A stretch of DNA of 5,878 nt from Paracoccaceae bacterium (lineage in GTDB: Bacteria; Pseudomonadota; Alphaproteobacteria; Rhodobacterales; Rhodobacteraceae). The notes beneath the pieces were generated by a model. It saw only the letters and a program-made list of their open reading frames with translations. It was not told where the DNA came from and ran no database searches. This document shows, one piece after another, positions 1 through 5,796 of this stretch; the stretch's first letter is position 1, and each line of letters opens with the position of its first letter. The translations under genes were made by a program, and so were the position numbers. The stretch is from NCBI GenBank assembly GCA_003447515.1, contig DLZA01000324.1:5689-11566 (forward strand), given 5' to 3'.

Positions 1-774
1 TTTCATATGTGGACACCAGATGTTTATGAAGGCTCTCCGACACCTGTAACTGCATTTTTTGCAACCGCGCCAAAAGTTGCAGCAGGTGGCCTTTTCGCTC
101 GTGTGATGTTCGATGCCTTTGGCGGGGCACAAGCAGACTGGACGCAAATTCTGGCATTCTTGTCACTCGTGTCGATGTTTCTTGGTGCTGTGGCTGCGAT
201 TGGACAAACCAATATTAAGCGCCTCATGGCCTATTCTTCTATTGCCCATATGGGTTTTGCGCTTATGGGCTTGGCAGCTGGTACAGAACAGGGAGTAACT
301 GCGCTGCTCGTATACATGTCAATCTATGTTGTAATGAATATCGGCACGTTTTCTTTCATACTAAACATGGAAAAAGATGGTCGTGCGGTTACAGATATTC
401 AAAGTCTTGGTATGTATTCAAAACAGTCGCTGAGCAGAGCAACTGCTTTAACGGTGCTCCTATTTTCGCTAGCAGGTATTCCTCCGCTTGTGGGCTTTGT
501 TGGTAAATTGTTTGTGCTTCAAGCCGCGGTTGAGGCTGGTATGGTATGGCTAGCTGTCGCTGGGGTTATTGCCTCGGTAATGGGCGCTTTTTACTACTTG
601 CGCATTATTTATTACATTTGGTTCGGGGACGATGTAGAAGGTATTGATGGTCGCATGCCAACGCTGCATTACCTTACTTTGATGATTTCGGCTGGTGTAA
701 TGCTGATTGGGATCATTAATCTATTTTGGCTTGACGATTACGCCGCGGTAGCAGCCGCATCCTTGATGCAATAA
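1..774 (+). CDS. nuoN: NADH-quinone oxidoreductase subunit N, 3' part (5' end outside window)
   Basis: This is the C-terminal 257 residues of NuoN, an antiporter-like proton-pumping subunit in the membrane arm of respiratory complex I. The frame is open from base 1, so the gene starts upstream; the family is usually about 480 residues, so roughly half is present. It opens with the family signature [19 protein letters not shown] (residues 1-19). Lys25 in ATAPK matches the functional lysine known as K247 in E. coli NuoN, and Lys169 in GFVGK matches K395; these equivalences are from memory of the family. Hydrophobic segments lie at about residues 50-68, 77-94, 99-121, 147-177, 181-208 and 222-244, as expected for the last transmembrane helices. 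The stop codon overlaps the birA start by one base (TAATG), which places it last in the nuo operon and upstream of birA. Nothing appears damaged. NuoL and NuoM are the alternatives, but the signature and short C-terminus favour NuoN. Confidence 0.95.
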   Translation, partial: FHMWTPDVYEGSPTPVTAFFATAPKVAAGGLFARVMFDAFGGAQADWTQILAFLSLVSMFLGAVAAIGQTNIKRLMAYSSIAHMGFALMGLAAGTEQGVTALLVYMSIYVVMNIGTFSFILNMEKDGRAVTDIQSLGMYSKQSLSRATALTVLLFSLAGIPPLVGFVGKLFVLQAAVEAGMVWLAVAGVIASVMGAFYYLRIIYYIWFGDDVEGIDGRMPTLHYLTLMISAGVMLIGIINLFWLDDYAAVAAASLMQ

Positions 775-1523
775 TGCAGGGCTGGCCTGAAGACAAACAA
801 CTGTTTGTCTATGATACTATTGACTCCACCATGGCAGAAGCTCGCCGGCAAGCCTCTACAATCTCAGGGACTGCCTGGTTTTTGTCGTATGAACAAACGG
901 CGGGCGTGGGCCGAAGGGGCAGGGCTTGGGACACGCAGAATGGTAATTTTGCGGCATCATTATTGATCCGCCCAAATGCCACACCTGACCAATTGGCGCT
1001 GCGTGGTTTTGTGGCTGCACTTGCGCTCTACGATACGCTAGTAGCATTGACCAGTCGTGAGGATGCGTTCACACTCAAATGGCCAAATGATGTGCTTTTG
1101 AACGGTGGTAAGCTTGCAGGTATACTGCTGGAAACGTTTAATGAAGGTCAGGGTAACCCGGCGCTAATTATTGGTATTGGTGTAAATTTAATAAATATGC
1201 CAGCGCCAGAAAAGTTGGAAAATGGCTTTAATTCGCCAAAATCCTTGGCGCTTGACTTAGGGTTAACGGTAGCACCCGAAGAGTTCCTTAACGTCTTAGA
1301 GCCACGATTTGTAAATTGGAACGATCAATTGTGCACATATGGGTTTGCACCTATCCGCAATGCTTGGCTTGCAAGGGCGGCGAACATTGGCGAAATCATT
1401 ACGGCCCGTATGGCTAAGACAATTCTGACAGGCACATTCAAGACGGTGGACGACACGGGTGCACTCATATTACAAGCGGAAGATAGTCAGCACGTGATCA
1501 CGGCTGCTGATATTTTGTTTTAA
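774..1523 (+). CDS. birA: Biotin--[acetyl-CoA-carboxylase] ligase, class I (no DNA-binding domain)
   Basis: Cytoplasmic biotin protein ligase, 249 residues. It uses ATP to make biotinyl-AMP and attaches biotin to the carrier lysine of biotin enzymes such as acetyl-CoA carboxylase. Visible motifs in order are DSTMAEA (17-23), the nucleotide/biotin loop QTAGVGRRGRAW (41-52), LKWPNDVLLNGGKLAGILLE (101-120, with Lys102 and Lys113 matching conserved lysines), GIGVNL (134-139), and a small C-terminal beta domain near GTFKTVDDTGALIL (220-233). There is no N-terminal helix-turn-helix, so unlike E. coli BirA it should not repress the bio operon itself. The start is fixed by the TAATG overlap with nuoN and by the DST motif only 17 residues in; the next in-frame Met (residue 20) would remove that motif. 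No strong Shine-Dalgarno is seen, so translation is probably coupled to nuoN. One oddity is Val45, where the family loop normally has Arg (GRGRxGR). Confidence 0.95.
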   Translation: MQGWPEDKQLFVYDTIDSTMAEARRQASTISGTAWFLSYEQTAGVGRRGRAWDTQNGNFAASLLIRPNATPDQLALRGFVAALALYDTLVALTSREDAFTLKWPNDVLLNGGKLAGILLETFNEGQGNPALIIGIGVNLINMPAPEKLENGFNSPKSLALDLGLTVAPEEFLNVLEPRFVNWNDQLCTYGFAPIRNAWLARAANIGEIITARMAKTILTGTFKTVDDTGALILQAEDSQHVITAADILF

Positions 1524-1526
1524 GGA
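1522..1526 (+). promoter_or_regulatory. Ribosome binding site of coaX
   Basis: AAGGA overlaps the birA stop codon and sits 9 nt before the ATG at 1536. It supports that start and close coupling of birA and coaX translation. Confidence 0.75.
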
Positions 1527-1535
1527 CTGCGTTGC

Positions 1536-2297
1536 ATGTTACTTGCCATTGACGTTGGGAACACAAACACTGTTTTTGCCATTCATGATGGTGCGTCCAT
1601 TTTAGTACAGTGGCGCTGTGCCACTGAACATGAGCGCACCGCGGATCAATACTACGTCTGGCTCTGGAATCTAATGCAAGTTAACGAAATAGAGGATACA
1701 ATTGATCGCGTGGTGATTTCATCTGTAGTTCCACAGGTGGTGTTTAACCTTAGGGTTCTTAGCGATAAGTATTTCCATTGTCGCCCTGTGGTCGTCGGTA
1801 AGCCTGAGGTGGAGCTAGGTGTGCCAGTTCGCGTTGATGAGGGCACGCTAGTGGGTGCGGATCGGTTGGTAAATACCGTTGGAGCATTTGATCGGTACGG
1901 TGGTGATTTGATTGTGGTCGACTTCGGCACGGCAACGACGTTTGATGTCGTAGATCAAGATGGTGCGTATATAGGTGGTGTGATTTCACCAGGAGTAAAT
2001 CTGTCGATCAAAGCCCTACACGAAGCGGCTGCGGCACTGCCACATATCGACGTTTCCATGCCTGATATGGTTATTGGAACAAATACGTTATTGTGCATGC
2101 AGTCGGGCGTATTCTGGGGCTACATTGGCCTTATTGAAGGCGTTTGTAAGAGAATACGGGAAGAACATCCCAGACCCATGAAAGTCATTGGCACTGGTGG
2201 GCTTGCAGGCTTATTTGACCGTGGCACAGACCTGTTCAATGGGATTGACGGGGATTTAACTTTGCACGGGCTTGTCCTGATTGCAGATAAAAATTGA
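1536..2297 (+). CDS. coaX: Type III pantothenate kinase
   Basis: Cytoplasmic enzyme of 253 residues catalysing the first step of coenzyme A synthesis, the ATP-dependent phosphorylation of pantothenate to 4'-phosphopantothenate. The ASKHA-fold signatures of CoaX are present: the phosphate-binding DVGNTNT near the N-terminus (6-12), GADRLVN (107-113) with the putative catalytic base Asp109, VVDFGTATTFD (127-137) with Asp129 at the expected monovalent-cation site, GGVISPG (147-153), QSGVFWGYIGLIEG (189-202) and the late glycine motif IGTGGLA (218-224). Length is normal for the family (about 250-260). Type III enzymes are, as a family, insensitive to CoA feedback and need K+ or NH4+. The ATG has a good Shine-Dalgarno, and the first residues (MLLAIDVGNT) match the usual N-terminus. 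It lies 12 nt after birA and 9 nt before rnj in the same operon. No CoaA-type P-loop kinase is seen in the window. Confidence 0.96.
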   Translation: MLLAIDVGNTNTVFAIHDGASILVQWRCATEHERTADQYYVWLWNLMQVNEIEDTIDRVVISSVVPQVVFNLRVLSDKYFHCRPVVVGKPEVELGVPVRVDEGTLVGADRLVNTVGAFDRYGGDLIVVDFGTATTFDVVDQDGAYIGGVISPGVNLSIKALHEAAAALPHIDVSMPDMVIGTNTLLCMQSGVFWGYIGLIEGVCKRIREEHPRPMKVIGTGGLAGLFDRGTDLFNGIDGDLTLHGLVLIADKN

Positions 2298-2299
2298 GG
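2296..2299 (+). promoter_or_regulatory. Ribosome binding site of rnj
   Basis: GAGG overlaps the coaX stop codon (2295-2297) and lies 7 nt before the ATG at 2307. This supports the chosen start and coupled translation with coaX. Confidence 0.65.
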
Positions 2300-2306
2300 C
2301 AACTAA

Positions 2307-3977
2307 ATGAGTAAGTCTAAAAGATTGATTTTCCTACCACTTGGTGGTGCAGGGGAAATTGGAATGAACATGTATTTGTACGGGTATGGTGCTCCTGAAA
2401 AAGAGCGGTTCATCCTCGTAGATGTTGGTGTGACGTTTCCTTCCATGGATGGCACACCTGGTGTGGACTTAATAATGCCTGATACCGCATTTATTGAAGC
2501 GCGCTTGGATCGTCTTGATGGAATCTTTATCACCCATGCCCATGAAGATCACATTGGAGCGTTAGGCCACCTGTATGGCCGCCTAGGCGCACCGATTTTC
2601 TGTCGTAAATTCACGGGTGTTGTTGCCCGTGCGAAGATTGAAGAACGCGGCCACGATATTGACAGCGTTGAAGTAGTCGGTGTCTGGCCCGAACAAGTGA
2701 AGCTTGGCGCCCTAAAGATTGGCTTCATGCCTGTTTCTCATTCTATACCAGAGGCTTCTGGTCTTGTAATAGACAGTCCTTTAGGGCGGATTGTACATAC
2801 AGGTGACTTTAAACTGGACCCTGATCCTATCGTAGGGGAAGCGTACAATCCTGCGCTTTACCGCGAAATCGCTACGAGCGGTGTACAGGCGCTAGTGTGT
2901 GATAGTACGAATGTGTTTTCACAAAAAGCTGGGCAATCCGAAGCAAGTCTCGGGCCACACATTACAAAGATGATAAAAGACGCCTCCGGGATGGTAGTAG
3001 CGACGACTTTTGCTTCTAACGTGGCTCGTTTGAAGACATTGGCGCAAGCGGGTGTGGATTCTGGGCGATCTGTTGTTGTCCTGGGCCGTGCAATGAAAAA
3101 AATGCTCAGCTATGCAAATTTTGCAGGTATGATTGATGACTTTCCGCCAATTATTGATGTGGATGATGCCCACGACATCCCTCGTGAAAACCTGATGCTA
3201 CTGGTCACAGGCAGTCAAGGTGAGCGTCGCGCAGCGTCAGCGCAGCTGTCGAAGGGAAAATACTTGGGGCTTTCTATGCGTGAAGGCGATACTTTTTTAT
3301 TTTCGTCTAAGACCATTCCAGGAAATGAAGTTGGCGTTGGACAAATTATGAACGCGTTCAGTGAAATGGGTGTGACTGTTGTAGATGAAAGCACGGGACA
3401 TTACCACGTGTCAGGCCATGCAAACCGCCCCGATTTAGCAGAAATCCACCGCATCTTTAAACCGAAGATGTTGATTCCAATGCATGGTGAACATCGCCAC
3501 TTGCGTGCCCATGCAGCCTTAGCGGCAGAGAGAAATATTCCATCTTTGATCGCGCGCAACGGCGCAATTGTAGATCTGTCTAGCGACGCACCAGAGATAA
3601 TTGGTAACATTGAAGCAGGCCGTATCTACCTTGATGGTACGCAATTAATTGGGGCGTTTGATGGCGTGGTTCTGGAAAGGTCCCGCATGGCTATTCGAGG
3701 CGCTGTGGTGGTCAGTTTATTGTTGGAAGACAATGCGTTAATAGGTGAGAGCTGGGCCGAGGTTCTGGGCTTGCCGGATACTCGTGCAACGGAGCCCGAA
3801 CTCCAGGAATCAATTGAGCGAAATATCGATGAGGAGTTGCAGAGAGCGAAGAAAAAAATGCTTAGCAATGACGACGAAATTGAAAAGTTGGTGAGTAGGA
3901 CCGTATCTCGTATTTGCAAAGATATGGTTGGTAAGAAACCAGTGATCAAGGTTTTGATCAACAGGCTGGTAGACTAA
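2307..3977 (+). CDS. rnj: Ribonuclease J (metallo-beta-lactamase/beta-CASP RNase)
   Basis: Cytoplasmic 5'-3' exoribonuclease/endoribonuclease of 556 residues, a usual length for the family. The N-terminal metallo-beta-lactamase fold starts with FLPLGGAGEIGMN (9-21) and carries the zinc site THAHEDHIGAL (76-86: His77, His79, Asp81, His82), SHSIPEA (144-150, His145) and HTGDFK (164-169, Asp167). The beta-CASP insert spans roughly 200-370, with VATTFASNVARL (231-242) and TGSQGERRAA (301-310). The fold then resumes with HYHVSGHANRPDL (365-377, including His371) and IPMHGEHRHL (390-399, His393). A C-terminal domain follows, ending KVLINRLVD. All metal ligands are present, so it should be active. 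In alphaproteobacteria that have been studied, RNase J matures 16S/23S rRNA 5' ends and takes part in mRNA decay beside RNase E. It is the last gene of the nuoN-birA-coaX-rnj run and is followed directly by a terminator hairpin. Confidence 0.96.
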   Translation: MSKSKRLIFLPLGGAGEIGMNMYLYGYGAPEKERFILVDVGVTFPSMDGTPGVDLIMPDTAFIEARLDRLDGIFITHAHEDHIGALGHLYGRLGAPIFCRKFTGVVARAKIEERGHDIDSVEVVGVWPEQVKLGALKIGFMPVSHSIPEASGLVIDSPLGRIVHTGDFKLDPDPIVGEAYNPALYREIATSGVQALVCDSTNVFSQKAGQSEASLGPHITKMIKDASGMVVATTFASNVARLKTLAQAGVDSGRSVVVLGRAMKKMLSYANFAGMIDDFPPIIDVDDAHDIPRENLMLLVTGSQGERRAASAQLSKGKYLGLSMREGDTFLFSSKTIPGNEVGVGQIMNAFSEMGVTVVDESTGHYHVSGHANRPDLAEIHRIFKPKMLIPMHGEHRHLRAHAALAAERNIPSLIARNGAIVDLSSDAPEIIGNIEAGRIYLDGTQLIGAFDGVVLERSRMAIRGAVVVSLLLEDNALIGESWAEVLGLPDTRATEPELQESIERNIDEELQRAKKKMLSNDDEIEKLVSRTVSRICKDMVGKKPVIKVLINRLVD

Positions 3978-4003
3978 AAGATGGGGCTTTGACGCCCCTT
4001 TTA
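3976..4003. terminator. Bidirectional intrinsic terminator between rnj and the helicase gene
   Basis: GGGGC (3983-3987) pairs perfectly with GCCCC (3994-3998) around a 6-nt loop. It is followed by TTTT on the + strand (3999-4002) and preceded by AAAA (3976-3979), which reads as TTTT three nt after the stem on the - strand. The hairpin fills the 26-nt gap between two convergent genes, so it can end both transcripts. The stem is short but all G-C. The helicase stop TAG is followed in frame by TAA (4003-4001), giving a tandem stop that runs into this element. Confidence 0.75.
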
Positions 4004-5470
4004 CTACGCTGCAGTTTCGTCGCTACCCGATCTGGATGTCTCTTCAACCTTAAATTCTGTGATCTCAGACATCACGGCATCAACCTTGCTTTTCTTACGA
4101 CTTGTTGCGCGTTTAACTTCAAAACTGCGCATCATAAAAGCAGGAACGTGATCGCCCATGCCAACCGTTTTGTTTTTGCCGCCGCGTTGGGTTTCTTTGC
4201 CAGTTGGCTCTTTCTTCTCAGAAGTTTTATCCGCTTTTGGCAGCTGCTCTGTGCGAGGCCCACGTTCCCGTTTAGGAAATTCTTTTTTTTCTTTTGGCTG
4301 ATCTACCGATATGTCTCTAGAGCCATTTGGAAGCTCCATGCGATCTATTTGCTTTTTGACTAGTTCTTCGATTTTATCGAGATATTTTTGTTCAAACGGC
4401 AACACCAGGGTTATTGCTTTACCTTCACGACCTGCTCGCCCTGTGCGTCCGATACGGTGTACGTAGTCTTCAGAGTGAATGGGAACATCAAAGTTGATTA
4501 CGTGACTTACCGCAGGGACGTCCAAACCACGTGCGGCAACGTCAGACGCCACAAGAATTTTTAGTGCTCCACTTCTAAACGCATCAAGCGTCTGTGTTCG
4601 AGTATTTTGATCTAAATCTCCATGAATTGCACCAGCGTCAAAATTGTATTTTTTGAGAGATTTTGCTAAGATATCAACATCAGATTTTCGGTTACAAAAA
4701 ATAATGCTGTTGTCGAGCGTATCGCCTTCTTGGTTTAAAATATCCCTTAACAGCGCGCGTTTTTCTTTTCCCTCCTTGCTGCGATGGGACGCTTTAAATA
4801 TACATATTTGTTGCGTTATGGTTTCAGACGTTGTCGCCTGGCGTGCGACTTCTACACGTTCAGGGTTTTGTAAGAACTCCTGCGTAATCCTCGTAATTTC
4901 TGGCGCCATGGTTGCCGAGAAAAAGAGAGTTTGTCGCGTGAAAGGTGTCAGTTTGAAAATGCGTTCAATATCCGGTATAAACCCCATGTCGAGCATGCGG
5001 TCTGCTTCGTCTACAACCATGATCTGGACACCGGTCAACATCAATTTGCCACGCTCAAAGTGGTCGAGCAGTCGACCAGGTGTAGCGATTAGAACGTCTA
5101 CGCCACGATCTATTAATTTGTCCTGCTCCTTGAAACTGACGCCACCAATTAGTAATGCCATCGTAAGTTTACAGTATTTTGCATAGATCTCGAAGTTTTC
5201 TGCAACCTGCGCAGCTAATTCTCGCGTTGGGCAGAGAACTAGAGAACGAGGCATCCGCGCACGCGCGCGGCCTTTTGCAAGTTTGGTGATCATCGGTAGC
5301 GTAAAACTTGCTGTTTTCCCCGTGCCCGTCTGGGCAATTCCTAGTACATCTCTGCCAACTAGAGCATGTGGAATTGCAGCAGCTTGGATAGGCGTTGGAC
5401 TTTCGTAGCCAGCTTGTTCAATAGCCTTGAGCACCTTGGCATCCAGGTCAAGATCGGTAAACTTAGTCAT
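4004..5470 (-). CDS. rhlE: DEAD-box ATP-dependent RNA helicase, RhlE type
   Basis: Cytoplasmic RNA helicase of 488 residues that uses ATP to unwind short RNA duplexes; relatives act in ribosome assembly, mRNA decay and cold adaptation. All core motifs are present in order: Phe4 with Q-motif GYESPTPIQ (21-29), Walker A AQTGTGKT (46-53), PTREL (81-85), TPGR (130-133), DEAD (154-157), SAT (185-187), IIFCN (256-260), ARGLDVP (313-319) and HRIGRTGR (338-345). After about residue 378 comes a Lys/Glu/Arg-rich, probably disordered tail, containing GMGDHVPAFMMRSF (437-450) and ending at 488. The start is the first ATG in frame: an in-frame TAA lies upstream at 5494-5492, and a weak CGGA site (5479-5476) precedes the ATG by 5 nt. 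The gene is convergent with rnj. The RhlE assignment rests on overall motif wording; CsdA or SrmB paralogues are less likely because there is no long RNA-binding C-terminal domain. Confidence 0.93.
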   Translation of the reverse strand: MTKFTDLDLDAKVLKAIEQAGYESPTPIQAAAIPHALVGRDVLGIAQTGTGKTASFTLPMITKLAKGRARARMPRSLVLCPTRELAAQVAENFEIYAKYCKLTMALLIGGVSFKEQDKLIDRGVDVLIATPGRLLDHFERGKLMLTGVQIMVVDEADRMLDMGFIPDIERIFKLTPFTRQTLFFSATMAPEITRITQEFLQNPERVEVARQATTSETITQQICIFKASHRSKEGKEKRALLRDILNQEGDTLDNSIIFCNRKSDVDILAKSLKKYNFDAGAIHGDLDQNTRTQTLDAFRSGALKILVASDVAARGLDVPAVSHVINFDVPIHSEDYVHRIGRTGRAGREGKAITLVLPFEQKYLDKIEELVKKQIDRMELPNGSRDISVDQPKEKKEFPKRERGPRTEQLPKADKTSEKKEPTGKETQRGGKNKTVGMGDHVPAFMMRSFEVKRATSRKKSKVDAVMSEITEFKVEETSRSGSDETAA

Positions 5471-5474
5471 ATTT

Positions 5475-5479
5475 ATCCG
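5475..5479 (-). promoter_or_regulatory. Weak ribosome binding site of the helicase gene
   Basis: CGGAT on the - strand has its GGA 5 nt before the ATG (5470-5468). It is poorly matched to the anti-Shine-Dalgarno but correctly placed. It lies just downstream of the leader hairpin arms, so leader folding could affect access to it. Confidence 0.4.
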
Positions 5480-5483
5480 TTTG

Positions 5484-5507
5484 TTGCGGCGTTAAAAAAT
5501 GCCGCAA
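5484..5507 (-). promoter_or_regulatory. Leader hairpin B:C, possible antiterminator
   Basis: On the - strand TTGCGGC (5507-5501) and GCCGCAA (5490-5484) form a perfect 7-bp inverted repeat around a 10-nt loop that contains the six-T run. The left arm shares GCGGC with the 3' arm of the upstream terminator-like hairpin (5520-5500), so the two structures exclude each other. The pairing is seen directly; the antitermination role is inference. Confidence 0.45.
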
Positions 5508-5520
5508 TCATAGCGCGGCA
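5494..5520 (-). terminator. Terminator-like hairpin in the helicase 5' leader (possible attenuator)
   Basis: On the - strand TGCCGC (5520-5515) pairs perfectly with GCGGCA (5505-5500) around a 9-nt loop, and is followed at once by six T (5499-5494). This is the layout of an intrinsic terminator, yet it lies between the likely promoter and the start codon of the helicase gene. It could be a transcription attenuator in the leader, or the 3' end of a separate short - strand RNA. The 6-bp stem is short, so termination would probably be partial. Confidence 0.5.
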
Positions 5521-5521
5521 G

Positions 5522-5539
5522 GAACCCCGTATTGGGTTC
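5522..5539 (-). promoter_or_regulatory. First hairpin in the helicase leader
   Basis: GAACCC and GGGTTC (5539-5534 and 5527-5522 read on the - strand) form a perfect 6-bp stem with a 6-nt loop. It ends two nt before the terminator-like hairpin and starts about 8 nt after the predicted transcription start. It may protect the 5' end of the mRNA or form part of a regulatory fold; its role is unknown. Confidence 0.4.
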
Positions 5540-5554
5540 GAATGTCTGGATGTT

Positions 5555-5582
5555 CGTATAAAGATTTTTAGGTGAGAGTCAA
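5555..5582 (-). promoter_or_regulatory. Predicted sigma70-type promoter of the helicase gene
   Basis: On the - strand TTGACT (5582-5577, 5 of 6 to the -35 consensus) is followed after 16 nt by TATACG (5560-5555, 4 of 6 to the -10 consensus). Transcription would begin near the A at 5547, giving a leader of about 77 nt before the ATG at 5470. It is the best promoter-like match I found upstream of this gene, but it was found by eye. Confidence 0.5.
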
Positions 5583-5617
5583 TCATCTGCCCCTTTGTGT
5601 AAGGGCATTGGGTGGAT

Positions 5618-5660
5618 CTTGAAAAATGTTGCTATGTCGAGAGAGTCTGATTTTTCCAAG
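5618..5660. repeat. Imperfect inverted repeat
   Basis: CTTGAAAAAT (5618-5627) and ATTTTTCCAAG (5650-5660) are complementary over ten bases with one extra C, enclosing 22 nt. Neither strand shows a T run directly after the stem, so a simple terminator is unlikely. It could be a protein-binding repeat or chance in AT-rich DNA. Confidence 0.35.
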
Positions 5661-5685
5661 TCTAAAGAAATATTGTGATAACGTA

Positions 5686-5710
5686 TATAATTCAAAGTCA
5701 CTTATAAGTG
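5686..5710 (+). promoter_or_regulatory. Possible promoter -10 with overlapping palindromic operator
   Basis: TATAAT (5686-5691) is a perfect -10 hexamer, but the -35 at the right distance (TAAAGA, 5663-5668) is poor. A start near 5698 would fall at the edge of the perfect 12-bp palindrome CACTTATAAGTG (5699-5710), a position typical of repressor sites. No + strand gene is confirmed downstream within the window, so this remains tentative. Confidence 0.25.
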
Positions 5711-5782
5711 CTGCAATGTAAGAGATAAATTCGAGAAATCGTTGTATCTGTTGTTTTTAGTATTTTGCTTGTTTTGCTTACA

Positions 5783-5796
5783 AATATCTCGATATT
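5783..5796. repeat. Palindrome AATATC-TC-GATATT
   Basis: A perfect 6-bp inverted repeat with a 2-nt centre, the size of a dimeric regulator site. It lies among three TTTTGCTT copies (5763-5770, 5772-5779, 5806-5813). No matching regulator is recognised. Confidence 0.3.

Noticed and set aside
3626..3961. A 111-codon - strand frame opposite the 3' end of rnj
   Set aside because: A shadow of rnj with no own ribosome binding site or recognisable product.
3989..4363. A 124-codon + strand frame after rnj, Phe-rich
   Set aside because: It starts inside the terminator loop region and is antisense to the Lys/Glu-rich helicase tail, which explains its Phe-rich composition.
4644..5186. A 180-codon + strand frame antisense to the helicase gene
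   Set aside because: It lies wholly opposite a complete, motif-rich DEAD-box gene, and its translation shows no domain; it is a shadow of the coding strand.
5522..5543. GGGTTCGAAT resembling a tRNA T-arm
   Set aside because: The 5-bp T stem does not close around the TTCGAAT loop, and no acceptor, anticodon or D arm fits around it; the bases are better explained as a simple hairpin.
5588..5607. A GC hairpin (TGCCCC and AAGGGCA arms) as a terminator
   Set aside because: No T run follows on either strand, and one C must bulge; it is kept only as part of the intergenic description.
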